In this document: one piece after another, positions 1 through 10,057 of the stretch
Position numbering within the stretch: position 1 is the first letter of the stretch
Layout of the letters: each line of letters starts with the position of its first letter
Assembly (NCBI GenBank): GCA_029378245.1
Contig: JARKIF010000100.1
Coordinates: forward strand, 1-64,000
Length of the DNA stretch: 64,000 bases
Direction: 5' to 3'
Origin: Roridomyces roridus
Lineage: Eukaryota > Basidiomycota > Agaricomycetes > Agaricales > Mycenaceae
Position numbers and translations under genes: made by a program
The notes under the pieces: generated by a model
Database searches by the model: none
Told to the model about the DNA's origin: nothing
What the model saw: only the letters and a program-made list of their open reading frames with translations

Positions 1-960
1 CAATTCTGCTGTCAATTGCGGCAAGAACGCGCAGCAGGCTGCGACGTTTGCCAAGGTGCAGCCCGGAGATACCATGCACTTCTTTGGGTTAGCGGCGACC
101 CTGACGAGCCCTTCGTACGTGATTGCTTCTCCTTGTCGTCCTGGCGCTGACCTCACATAGTGGCCTCACAACACTGGCCCCATCATGACCTACCTCGCCA
201 AGTGCGACGACGACAACTGCACGACCTTCAACTCTACCAACGCCAAGTGGTTCAAGATCGAAGAGGACGGCCGCATCCCCGGAAACAAGGACGGAGACTG
301 GGAGCAGAACAATATATGTGCGTCTCCTCTCTTCGCAACTTGTCCAGAGACTCAGATAACTCCCGCAGTCGACGCCAAGAACGTCCCCTCCAACGCCACT
401 CTGCCCGCTAACCTCGCTCCCGGTCCTTACATCGTCCGCCACGAGATCATTGCACTGCACCTCGCTCAGTTCCCTTCGACCCCCAGGATCCCACGGCCGA
501 CAAGGGCGCCGAGTTTTACCCATCCTGTGCGCAGATCGTCGTTGGGGGCAATCAGACGGGCGCCCCCACCACCGACGAGTTCGTCGCCTTGCCTGGGGCT
601 TATACGGACAAGGATAAGGGCATCTTGATCAATGTGCGTGGTGGTCTCGTCATGCTCCCTTCTGCTTTGTTGCTAAAACGTAGCGTATAGCCGTTTGACA
701 ACGTCGACCAGCCGTACCCATTCCCCGGCCCTCCCATTGCTGCCTTCGTCAATGCCGGAAACTCCACCACCCCTTCCGCCTCGTCTGCCCCGAGCGCCAC
801 CACCACGTCCGCCCGACCCAAGAGCTCGTCCTGCAAGCCGAAGCGCTACGCCAAGCGGCGGGCCCCTCCTCCAACTCGAGCAAACAGATATCAGGACGAT
901 GTCCTTCCCCAGGGACCGATAGACCCCTCCATCGCGTGGGGGTATATGGCTCGCGCTTGA
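1..960 (+). CDS. AA9 (GH61) lytic polysaccharide monooxygenase, 5' partial
   Basis: Copper-dependent enzyme of family AA9, secreted, which oxidatively cleaves cellulose or related glucans. The start and the N-terminal copper-binding His lie left of the window. Visible in order: WPHNTGP with the second copper His (from 161), RHEIIALHLAQ (about 440-469), the active-site region GAEFYPSC (505-528), then PYPFPGPP and a Ser/Thr-rich linker ending in a basic tail; no CBM1 is present. Introns about 115-160, 319-369 and 633-690. Two things are odd. The residue usually Gln in the Q-x-Y active-site motif is Glu (codon 511-513). Two apparent single-base deletions break the frame, at about 83-87 (the WVSGDPDEPF segment is read in another frame) and about 471-475. 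These may be assembly errors at short homopolymers or true decay. Family assignment is secure; functionality is not. Confidence 0.85.
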
Positions 961-1192
961 TGGGAGTCATGATTTTTGTTTACGACTACATCCACGACAG
1001 TTTTTAACTTCTTGAAGGGTAGGCTACTAGCGCTGTATAATCCATTGGACATGCTGTATCTAGACTCGAGTAATCTTTGTATTGCTATCGCATTGACTTG
1101 AATGGATTGTTACTTCTCACGATCACCTTGTGAACGCCCACAACGTTCAGCTCCTTCTTGGCTCCTTCGCATCTCAACGTCTCTCGGTCCTC

Positions 1193-2194
1193 ATGGAGCC
1201 TCACATTCTTTCATTTCCGAACGAAATCACAGCTGAAATCTTCACCCATTTCCTTCCCCCATACCCAGATCGCCCGTCGGTCGTCGGGCCACTCTCACCT
1301 TCCTTCCTCCTTGGAATCTGCCGCCAGTGGTACGATGTAGCGCTGGCAACACCGACATTGTGGAGCACTCTGAAGTTGGATATCCAAGTCGACGATGACG
1401 AGCTGCATGCGCAGCAGCACCATTTGCTGCAATTGTGGCTGCAACGATCTGGGAATTGTCCACTATCCATCGAGCTCCGGAATTTCGAATCTGGGAGCCT
1501 GCGGCGGCGCTCGCATCCGCTCATGCCCGCATTTCTCGAGACGATGCTCTGCCACGCCTCGCGCTGGCAAGATATGCACATTTTTATGCCATACGAGAAC
1601 CTCCGCCAACTTGAGGCCTCGGTATCCATGCCCCTCCTGCGCTCCCTGACCTTTGGTCCGGACAACTTGCATCGAATGACAGACGACACCCCCGAGCGGC
1701 CCATGCATCTTTTCACGCAGGCACCGCAGTTGAAAGCGGTAGTCCTCTCTCACTCTTTCAATCCATTCTGCATTACGCTCCCCTGGTCCCAAATCACCAC
1801 ACTCGAGGCGGTACTTTTCGATGATCAATTCTTCGAGATATTGCGCCAGGCCCAAGCACTCGAATCGTGCACGCTCTGGCTCAACTCCCAAGACTTTGAG
1901 TCCCCAAACCTCCCGACGATCCCGACTTTGTCTAGGTTGCGGTATCTCAAAGTGGAGGGCGGCACGAAAGAGTGGGCATTCTTCCTGCAGGGGTTCCTGA
2001 GAAGGCTCGGGACACTGCCGGCTCTCGAGAGCCTCCACATATCGGAGATGTTCTTGGGCCCAGATCCTGTTGACGCTATCTGTTCATTGCGGCCCAGGGG
2101 TTATCCTCGAGAAATCGAGATTTGGCAGGCGTGTGCCTCGTTGGATGTTTATGGGGGAGCGTTCCCTGAGGCGCAACTCGCGATCTCCGCATGA
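1193..2194 (+). CDS. F-box/LRR-like protein
   Basis: Predicted SCF ubiquitin-ligase substrate adaptor of the type expanded in Agaricomycetes. The ATG at 1193 is followed at once by the F-box: residues about 5-55 read SFPNEITAEIFTHFLP, then LLGICRQWYDVALATPTLW, the usual helix and W. The rest is Leu-rich with degenerate LRR spacing, as usual for this class. It is a single uninterrupted exon of 333 codons ending at TGA 2192-2194. The frame stays open upstream to a GTG at 1130, but no other in-frame ATG precedes 1193 there. The substrate cannot be predicted. The family is confident, the exact start fairly so. Confidence 0.75.
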   Translation: MEPHILSFPNEITAEIFTHFLPPYPDRPSVVGPLSPSFLLGICRQWYDVALATPTLWSTLKLDIQVDDDELHAQQHHLLQLWLQRSGNCPLSIELRNFESGSLRRRSHPLMPAFLETMLCHASRWQDMHIFMPYENLRQLEASVSMPLLRSLTFGPDNLHRMTDDTPERPMHLFTQAPQLKAVVLSHSFNPFCITLPWSQITTLEAVLFDDQFFEILRQAQALESCTLWLNSQDFESPNLPTIPTLSRLRYLKVEGGTKEWAFFLQGFLRRLGTLPALESLHISEMFLGPDPVDAICSLRPRGYPREIEIWQACASLDVYGGAFPEAQLAISA

Positions 2195-2599
2195 CGGCTT
2201 ATAGTCTGGATGTATATATTTACTAGGGATTTTATATATCTGCTCTTCCTCTGTGAAAGAACAGTGGCGAAGGTGTTGGAATATTAATCACTGAGTCGTT
2301 CAGCTAAGAGCTTGGTGATCGGTGCCAAGCGCTGCGCCTGTTTGTCGTCGCTCGTGACCGTGCTTTGACCGTGCCTTTCCCGACACCAACACCACATCGA
2401 ATTCCCGGACTTGCAAGGGTTGCTCCAGGGGTGCGGCCCTTCGCGACTGGAAACTTCCAGGTTATGGCGCAACAGCGGTAGGCGCAACAGCGAATAGTGT
2501 CCACCGGACAAACCTAGGGCGTGCCACTTGGGCCTTCCTGCACGCAACGGCAGCGTACTACCCCGAGCGCCCATCCCGACGCAACGCGCCTACTTGCTC

Positions 2600-3095
2600 G
2601 CGAAAAGAATTGGATGTGGCTTCTTCGAGTCTCGACATCACCAACTCGGACGCGTCCTTGCTTGCTCTTGCCACCGGAGCCCAAGATTTCGTCCAGTTTG
2701 ACTGGGATGTGGCCAAATGCCCCTGAAAATACGTCTTGACACGTCTTTCGGCCATGGAATAGTGCGTCCAGGTCCCCATTATAGATTGGCATTGACTTCG
2801 GTTTGCATTGCCAGGAGCATAAATCCACGAATCGCACGCCGACAGCTCGAGGGGACTTACTCAAAGATGTGGACGGTGCGCACAGTCCGAAATTTCGAGC
2901 TTTTTTTCGCGGTGCTTACTCTCGTTCAGTGCATGTACACGCCATCATGGCGATTGCAACTCTCTGGCACAATCAGACGGTGTCGTGCGTCGTCGCGCCA
3001 CGGTTGTTGTCCAGCCACATCGTCTGGACGGATGAGCAATGAGCGTCTACCCGTGCCAAGTCGGCTTCTAATCTCCAGTCCTCTGCGTAGCGACT
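2600..3095. repeat. unidentified ~500 bp repeat, copy 1 (gene-like fragment, minus sense)
   Basis: Diverged relative of 15200-15722 in the same orientation. Shared blocks include the stretch around GACTGGGATGTGGCCAAATG (2701-2720), the segment ending in TGCGTCCAGGT, and GCGGTGCTTAC followed by TCTCGTTCAGTG. Read on the minus strand both copies give a conserved peptide (GAFGHIPVKLDEI here) split by an intron-like stretch. I do not recognise the family. The rest of 2195-3290 holds nothing else I can support. Confidence 0.5.
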
Positions 3096-4038
3096 CTGTC
3101 ACGGCTCGTGCACGGATCCAGGAATCGCTCACACCTCCCCATTCACCGAGGTCGTCCCCGTTTGCGGACGCGTCTTCCAGCAGATTTTGCATGCCCCTAC
3201 TCTTCAAACATCTCTGGGACGAAGAAGCCGCCGAGGAACCCTCCTCCACTTCTGCTCAATGAGCGTTTGGGTACATCACGAACCTGGTCGACAGTACCTC
3301 GCAATTCTGCGCTCGACGGCCATACTGCGAGAGAGTGAAGGGAATGCTTGGGTCGGGGGACGTCCACGACAGGTGGACGACCAGTTTCAGTCGACAATCG
3401 CATCCCAAACAACGTCTCCCGCGCGTTCAAAGAGTCACCCTTGCTGTGGCTCTCGCTCTGGTCTCCGCGAGGGCCCGCCGCCAAGGGCGAGATCTGTATT
3501 GGACTCCCTTGTCGGCAATAGTTTCTGTTTCAGAACCTTGAACTCAGCGGCAAAGGAATATACAGCCGTTGGGCTGAAGCATGTAAACCACTTTCTCGGC
3601 CAATCTTACCGATGGCTCAACTACTCGTCCCATGCAGAGATTACACAGCTGTTCTGCATCCACGAGAACGGCCCTCTTCATGCCTCAGTCACGGCTGCGC
3701 AATCCCCATCGCCAATTTTCGCACCAAAATATCATGCTCACTGTTCTTTTCTTCGCTACGGCAAGAGCTGCATCATGCTCTCCGCATTTTCAAGACGCCT
3801 TTCTACGCGCTCCGCTGCAGCAATCCCATCTCGCTACCGTGATTCTCGTCCGGAGCGCGAAGCTCGCTGAAGCCTTGTGTCGACCTGGCGTCCTTGCCTT
3901 ATCTATGTCTTATGGCGATCTCGGGCAGTCTCAGAATTACATCCGGCCCTCCATCCCAGACCTCTGCGGCCCGCGCGGGTGTCACCCCACCCGCTTTGCT
4001 TCCGCCGATCCATTTTCGATTGAAATGGAGGCAGACTG

Positions 4039-4045
4039 TATAAAA
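4039..4045 (+). promoter_or_regulatory. TATA box of Cys-rich gene A
   Basis: TATAAAA lies 67 bp before the ATG at 4112. The same motif lies at the equivalent place in the inverted copy (23200-23206), so the core promoter was duplicated with the gene. Confidence 0.6.
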
Positions 4046-4111
4046 TGCGGGGGGTTTCTCCAGCTTAACCCATCTCTCCACCCACCCACTCACACTCCAT
4101 ACACATACACG

Positions 4112-5007
4112 ATGCTCTTCTCCACATCCTTCATCTCTACTCTCCTGCTTGCCTCCGTCGTCCAGGCCGCCCCATCGTACGCACTTGCTGTGTCCATTTG
4201 GGGTCGTTGTACTCACTTCCTTCTTCAGGGGCCCAGACAATGCTTTGGAGGTGCGAGCGCCGTGTCAGGCCGGCAACTATCCCAATTACAACAAGAACGG
4301 TGTCTGCACTGTTTGTCCTGCTGGTCAGTTTGCTCCCTTCTTCATCCTGCGTCGCGGTCTGACCATTCTATGCAGGCCACTACTGTCCCGATGGACAAAG
4401 CCTGTCTCAGTGCGGCACTGGTCAATACCAAGATAGTGCGTCCTTTCTACCATCGTCTCTATCGCTCTCGCTGACGCATGCTACAGAGACCGGTATAGCG
4501 AAGGGTCCTTGCCCCAACTGCCCTTCTGGTCAATACCAGCCCAATCAAGGTCAAGCGAACTGCATTCCCGCTCCCAAGGGTGGATATGTCTTGAGTAAGT
4601 CTTGTCGATGTCGTCTCTCCTCGGATTCTCATTGCCTCTCAGATGCGGGCGCGTCGTCCTACAATGTTGCTTCTGGTGGCTCGTTCCAGGGCGTGTATGT
4701 CTCACCTACCTCTACACACTATTCCCTCCTCTGACGCCCCTGATCCAGCATGGGCCAAAACATCACCTGCATGACCTGCTGCGGGTACTCTGCCGTGGGC
4801 AACAACAACACCGTCGCGACCCGCTGCGCTAAGGGAACCTACGCGTGGCCCGGTTCTGGTAGTGGGTGCACCAATGCGAAGGCGGATTGTGTTGTCCCTG
4901 CGACGTGCACAGAGCTTGCGAATGGTACTTGCCGTGAGTGTCTCTCGTCTGCTGTCTTGGACTTGGGCTTACTACGTCGCTCAGCTGCTGGGACGCGGGA
5001 TCATTAG
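4112..5007 (+). CDS. secreted 16-Cys protein with ephrin-receptor/GCC2-GCC3-like repeats, copy A
   Basis: Small secreted protein of about 195 residues; function unknown. Exon 1 encodes a clear signal peptide (MLFSTSFISTLLLASVVQAA). The mature part carries 16 cysteines in modules such as VCTVCPAGHYCPDGQSLSQC and GPCPNCPSGQYQP, the spacing of the Tyr-kinase ephrin A/B receptor-like (GCC2/GCC3) fold. A second Cys cluster follows (NITCMTCCGYSAVG) and the chain ends in NGTCPAG. Six GT-AG introns are needed: about 4177-4228, 4326-4377, 4439-4486, 4593-4641, 4697-4749 and 4934-4984. The last acceptor gives the ending PAGTRDH, as in copy B. The coding frame is intact. Such proteins may act at the cell wall or outside the hypha, but that is inference. 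Confidence 0.8.
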
Positions 5008-6530
5008 AGTGGTGTCGGGTGTTTTATCAGTTTTATCATTATCTCACTGCTGTCCATGTCTGCATTGTGAATCCATTTACTATTTGTTTAAATTCTTCGT
5101 GCATTCGAGCTCCTCGTAAGCTAGTCTGAGCCCTCAGCCTGTAAGCGACATCTGAGTCGGCAGCGTGATCATCTGGCTTGTTTCTCACCACTCGTGTTAC
5201 CTTCTGGCCGTCTCGTTTTCCTCAACGACCAACAAAACCCGCGTGGGACGAGCTCAAGGCCTCGATCTCATGCACTTGATCTTTTTCTCCGGTAGACTTA
5301 TGTTTTGGTGAGTATCAACGTCACATGTACGGCTCCTCGTCCATGTCTTCGAGAAACCAATGAGCCAAGAAATCAGTCCGCTCCTGTGGGGTTTCCAGGT
5401 ACGAAAATAAAATATCCTTCATCTTCTTGCTTTCCAGCAAGACTTCCTCGAATCTCTCGTTTGGCACCGATCCATGTCGCTCGCATCCAACAACACTCAG
5501 ACTGAGAATCATCCCAAGATCCAACTCTGCCTGCTCTCGTTGCCACCGGTCTGCCTCCGCAACATCCTCGGGATGAAACGCAATCGGACACGGGCCCGCA
5601 GCTGGCCCTACGAGCGCGTCCCACTCCAGGTTCAGGGGGAGAGGCTCGCCCTGCCACGGGAAAGACGACTCGTGGAAGAGATCTTGCCGGAGCTGCATGT
5701 GAGGGTCCATGAGGGCCGCGTGATGAAGCGGGTTCCACTCCTCCGTGTCTTTGAGGTACTGGTAATGCTTCAGACGGCGCCGCAAGTTCGCCATCTCTCT
5801 ACCTCGTAGTGAATCGGAAAGGTCGGTGAAGTTGGGTGGTAGCGACGGCCGCCTCTTTGGATCGAATTCATCGTCGCCGTCAAGATTTCGTATGCTGTTC
5901 AGAATACCAGCGAGGAGAGAGATGGGAAGAATTGAGGCGTATTGCCAGCCAATCAGGCTACAGATTTCCCACACCGAATCGGCCGTTTTGGAGACGAGAA
6001 TATTGCCTTCGTGCGTAAGATCTGGATGACGGATGCGGAAAGAGCCGAGGGTGGGGTTTGGGGAAACAAGTGAAGGCGCAACGAGGAGGTAGCGATTCAG
6101 GTTCTCGGTGTGGTCTGACGGAAGCTGCTCTTGGTACTTGTACGCTTCCCTTCTCGAGCGGTCGAACGGAAACAACGGTTGGCCGAAGCGTTCGAGGAAT
6201 ACGAGTTCCTTGTGAGCGCCTCTGACCAGTGCTTCTACGATTGTTTCATCTAGAATCGTCCGTTAGTTCGAGGTAGGCAAAAGCAGAGAGCTACGCACAT
6301 GGTCCCCGATTGACCTCGATCTGCGACTCTCGCCGCCCATGCCACAGACTCGGCCTCAGATCCGGACCAATGCAAAATCGCGCATCGTCGGGCATCGGGA
6401 TGCCCTTGCCAGCGCCAATTTTCTCCAGATCACACGCATAATACAAGCTCCCACCAGCAGGGAACTGGACACTCATCATCTTCGCCTCGAGTTGGACTAG
6501 CTGCCGCACGACCGAGACGATGTCCCTCTC

Positions 6531-8257
6531 CATCAGCAACTTGACAACTTCCACTTTCGCGTCTTTTCTGGCTTTTTCGAAGCCAAAAAGAGCCAAAAGT
6601 GCAAAAGTGGAAAAAGCATCTGGCACTTTTTTAAGCTAGGTCCGTTTGCGTAAAAAAGCGCTTTTTCATCGCAGAAAAGTGGCTTGGTCCCACCAAAAAG
6701 CACTCCGAAAAGCTTACATTTACGCTCATAACATCCAGCAATTAGGGTGGAAAGTAATATATTAGATTGGGCACTATGGAAGGTACAAATCTAACTATGC
6801 GGACAGGATAGTGCACGTACCATCAACAACGTCGTCGTCGAACTCGCGAGGAGACTATTTGGATCAGAATTAACCTTGAAATTATCCGGCGACAGTGAAC
6901 ACGTACCAAGATGACGGGGTTGGTGCCGACGGCGCGCACATCGAGGACGGCCGTGGATGCAAAGTTGGCTGAGAGCCGGAGCGGCGCGGTGGATCAGTGG
7001 GACTGTAGCAACAATCTCAGTATATGAACTGTCACAAGATGCATGTTATAACTCACCGCGAGCAGGTAGCCCAGGTCTTCGAAGAGGGAAGAACAAGCCT
7101 GATTGATAGAGGTCATTGACTGCAGCCGCTCAGGAAAGATACGTACCTCAAGTTTGACATATGCGGCAGCGGCCGCCGCAGCCACGGTGTCGGTGTCGTC
7201 CGCGGCATCGGTCACACTAAGAGAGACTCTATCAGTGGTGAGCGAGAGCTGGGCAGGAGCTAATACGCACTGTTGGGTGAAGAGCTGCTCACTGGCATCC
7301 GGACTCGGCGCTCAGCGTGGGGAGCTGAAGGAAGAATTCTTGGGCTCGAGAACTCTCAAGACCCGAGGCAGCTAGTAGGAATACTCACCGGGTACCGTTC
7401 CGCACTAGAGTACGGTGCCTCGAGCAGAACAATCAGCGAGGCGCAGGATAGACAGTGGGGTAGATGAAGGAAAGAAGAGGGAGTTGTTGGCGTTTATTGT
7501 TTTTCCGTCCGAATCCAGTCATCAACCAACACCACGTGTTCGGCGGCCGCAACGTGGCAACGACGATCACCAAGCAACGCCTCGACTCTTACCACCTCCT
7601 TCTGCCTCACCATCCCCCACTTCCACGCCTGATGAAAGCGCTCGATCGCCCGCTCATGCAAACCCTCCTGTTTCCGCACGCCTCGGCTTCTCTCCCCAAA
7701 CGACTACCTGCGATTTCTACTGCTCGGCTTCGGCATTCATCACACGGGCGCACCCAGGCCCCAGGGGCGGAGAACATTCTGGGTGGGACTGGTTGAGGGT
7801 TTGTCTGCTGTCTTTGACTTGCTCACAAGCATAGATATCCGGGTCCCGTATATACTATGTACAACATGTTGTTACTAATCAACCCATATAATTCATCTCC
7901 CCTGTCTTATGCCCCTGCGAATTGTTCCTGAGCGCTGAGCTTCTTTCCTCCTTACCCTCAACCTGGCGGCTCGTGCTTCAACTCGCTCCAAGACCTATCC
8001 CACCCTGGGTCACACCCATACCAGAGCAAAGCCGCAGTTCAGATTCAAGTACCGTGGTGACGAATAACCATGTGCGCTGACTCACTTTTTTGACCACTTT
8101 TCATTGCAACTGATTTCACACCAAAAAGTCGAAAAGAGTCGAAAGCGAATCTTGACCAAGAAAAGTCTAGCGGAAAGTGCCGAAAAAAGACGAAAGTGGA
8201 AAAAGCCGCAGAAAAGCTCTGGAGGTGCCCAGAAAAGAGGGTGTCAAGTTGCTGATG
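6531..8257. mobile_element. TIR element with captured gene fragment (CATCAG family, copy 1)
   Basis: A 1727 bp insertion in the AIM9-like gene. The ends are a perfect 16-bp inverted repeat, CATCAGCAACTTGACA (6531-6546 and the complement of 8242-8257). Inside each end lie subterminal arrays of CTTTTTC/CACTTTCG-type motifs. TC lies outside both ends (6529-6530, 8258-8259), consistent with a 2-bp target duplication. No transposase is visible. The interior carries a spliceable host-like fragment (see 6830-7480) and a Ser/Pro-rich open st retch on the plus strand near 7550-7834. It looks like a non-autonomous, gene-carrying (Pack-type) element. Superfamily unassigned. Confidence 0.8.
6830..7480 (-). 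other. exon/intron-structured gene fragment inside the TIR element
   Basis: Read on the minus strand, short open exons alternate with good donors and acceptors. The peptides run TDAADDTDTVAAAAAAAYVK then GTACGT; ACSSLFEDLGYLLA then GTGAGT; LSANFASTAVLDVRAVGTNP then GTACGT; and SPREFDDDVVDG then GTACGT. The source gene is not recognised. No start or stop context makes it a complete gene, so it is most likely captured genomic sequence rather than an element gene. Confidence 0.45.
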
Positions 8258-9114
8258 TCCCCAAAACCAGACGACACATCACGCAACTCACTGCCTCGTA
8301 CATATTCCATGAAGATGTACTCTGTCTCGGCAGCGTTGTCCTTCCCGGCTGAGTACCCGTACACCTCTGGAGTAGGGATCCCAACGACAGTCCGGAGATA
8401 GTCCATCGTCGCTACCTCGCTAGCAAGTAGGTAGTAGGACGGCTGATTATGTGGGTACGGAATGCGTGCGATCATTTTGAAGCCGTCGCGCATGGTGATG
8501 AGAAACGAACGGTTGCAGCCGCCTTCGGCAAGTTTTGTGAAGGAGAGGATGTCGGAGGAGCTACGTCCGACGGATTGGGCGGCTAGGAGGCGGAGTTCGG
8601 CGACATTAAAGACGGTTCTGCGCTCAGAAAGTCGAAGTGCATCGTTTGCTCTGCATATTTCAGCTCCATTAACCAGCGAGACAGAGATGCGCACAGTACT
8701 TACAGCCACCTCCCCGAGGTATAGTCAAAGAGCTCATTTGGAGTGTGTGCAGCGGTCTCGAACGTGCGACGAATTCCGCTTAACGAGATAGAGGCAGGGA
8801 TTGGATGGCATCGCGAACGTAGAGCAAAGATGCCCTTGGCTGTCCTGAGACTAGCAGAAAGTGAGCGCATACCATGGGAGTCGATCGAGAGCTCGCAGTT
8901 GGCAAGCGTGCAAACATCGAATACGATCACGTGCAAACATTGAATACGCCGCTCAGCGAATCAAGACGCATGAACAACTCTGCGTGGTTGGCTCACGGAC
9001 GCATCTTCATGCATGAGTATTGACGCGAATATTGACGCCGCATGGAAGAGAGCGTCATGGTTCCACTGTATACCGCCTTTGCATCAACTTCGGTCTTCAA
9101 AATTCCCCTGACAT

Positions 9115-9580
9115 CAAGGGGGCATCGGGATCGGAATTTCGGATATAGGGTCGAAAAGTTTTTTTCGACCCTGGCTGGACCCCCCCCCCCCCCCCCCCCC
9201 CCTCCCCTCCTATATAAGGCAGATCATTCCCACGATCATGTGATTTACCGGCGGTCCGAGCAATCCGCGGCTCCCAACCATAGGAAAAATATGTATTACA
9301 AACTTATTAGAGGACCCCAGTGTCAATTAGACCCATCTCATGTGTACTTGAGCAATGATACACTTGTTGTCTGTGGCAATGTCTTGTGAGAGTCGATGAG
9401 ACTGGCAGCTGTATTATGTAATATATCAGTCCCGATTTGGAAATTTCAATCAAGAGTGTCCAATATGCTCCAAAACACATTTACTAATATACATATAGAA
9501 ATTTTTTTCGAGCCCTCTCGGGACCCCCCCCCCCCCCCCCCCCTCCCCCAGTACGAAATTTCGATCCCGGTGCCCCCTTG
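9115..9580. mobile_element. hAT-like MITE, 466 bp, with 8-bp target duplication
   Basis: The inverted ends start CAAGGGGGCATCGGGATCGG (left) and CAAGGGGGCACCGGGATCGA (right, complement) and continue to AATTTCG. A perfect 8-bp direct repeat CCTGACAT flanks the element (9107-9114 and 9581-9588). The first bases, CAAGG, fit the YARNG rule of hAT termini. Two pure C runs (about 9180-9202 and 9524-9543) each follow a similar TTTTTTTCGA motif. There is no coding capacity. Confidence 0.85.
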
Positions 9581-9693
9581 CCTGACATGGTCCTCAACTT
9601 ATCGAACCTTCGATTCCGCTCATCGTGTTTACTCCCGTCCAGTCTACTGATTTATAATGTGCAAGGGTATATCACTCTGTTTCATCGTGTTTC

Positions 9694-10057
9694 CATCAGA
9701 CTTTTAACAATCTGCTTGTCAGCCTCGGCAAGCTGACAAGCTCTGCCAAAATGAGACGAATTTCAATTTTGCGACAAGCTGACAAGCTCATGTCTAAATT
9801 CCACAAGGTCCACTGTTCAACCCTTGGGCAGTGCATTATTTTGATTTTTTGTTTCCCCAGTCATTGCTCTGATGGCTTCGGTGTGCAGAATAAAAATGAA
9901 GAGACATTGTTTTTGGGGCCATTTGAGTACTCCAACGCATCTCTTTCACATTTCTGAACCTGAAAAAATAATATCCCGGACGGTGTTCGAACTTGTGACC
10001 TTGTGGACAAGCTGACAAGGGCCAAAAGCCGCCAAGTAAAATGTTAAAACACTGATG
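9694..10057. mobile_element. small TIR element, CATCAG family copy 2, in the last exon of the MFS gene
   Basis: A 364 bp element with ends CATCAGACTTTTAACA (left) and CATCAGTGTTTTAACA (right, complement), flanked by TC on both sides (9692-9693, 10058-10059). Inside are several GACAAGCTGACAAG-type subterminal repeats. Removing it with one TC gives a continuous MFS tail ending in a TAG at 9644-9646. Confidence 0.8.

Larger units (their letters stand above)
3290..5315. repeat. arm A of a ~2 kb inverted segmental duplication
   Basis: This stretch matches the reverse complement of about 21943-23990. The match runs from a divergent upstream block (near 3295-3460) through the promoter, every exon and intron of the Cys-rich gene, and about 300 bp of 3' flank. 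It ends sharply after TTATGTTTTGGTGAG, the last stretch shared by both arms. Upstream the two arms differ by many substitutions and small indels; coding exons are much closer. Confidence 0.75.
5321..8870 (-). pseudogene. AIM9-like APH-fold phosphotransferase, split by a transposon
   Basis: Fungal aminoglycoside-phosphotransferase/choline-kinase-fold protein resembling mitochondrial AIM9. The 5' part (8258-8870) starts MRSLSASLRTAKG, a mitochondrial-type presequence, then NELFDYTSGRW, FNVAELRLLAAQSVGRS, LAEGGCNRSFLITMRDGF and YIFMEYVRGSELRDV. The 3' part (5321-6530) continues ERDIVSVVRQLVQLEAKMMS, FPAGGSLYYACDLEK, the catalytic-loop-like HPDLTHEGNI and SLIGWQYASILP, ending at TGA 5321. Element 6531-8257 sits between them. 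Deleting it plus one duplicated TC joins the halves in frame as GFGERDIVSVV, the expected family sequence. A second defect is that the usual Asp of IDWQ is Gly (GGC codon near 5961-5963). It is therefore a broken gene, with the break probably caused by the insertion. Confidence 0.8.

Noticed and set aside
6529..8259. CATCAG family as Helitrons (5' TC start)
   Set aside because: Helitrons leave no duplication and lack long inverted ends; removing both TCs breaks the host frame, removing one restores it.
9180..9543. Poly-C tracts as telomeric or assembly-gap filler
   Set aside because: They lie symmetrically inside a MITE with proper TIRs and target duplication.
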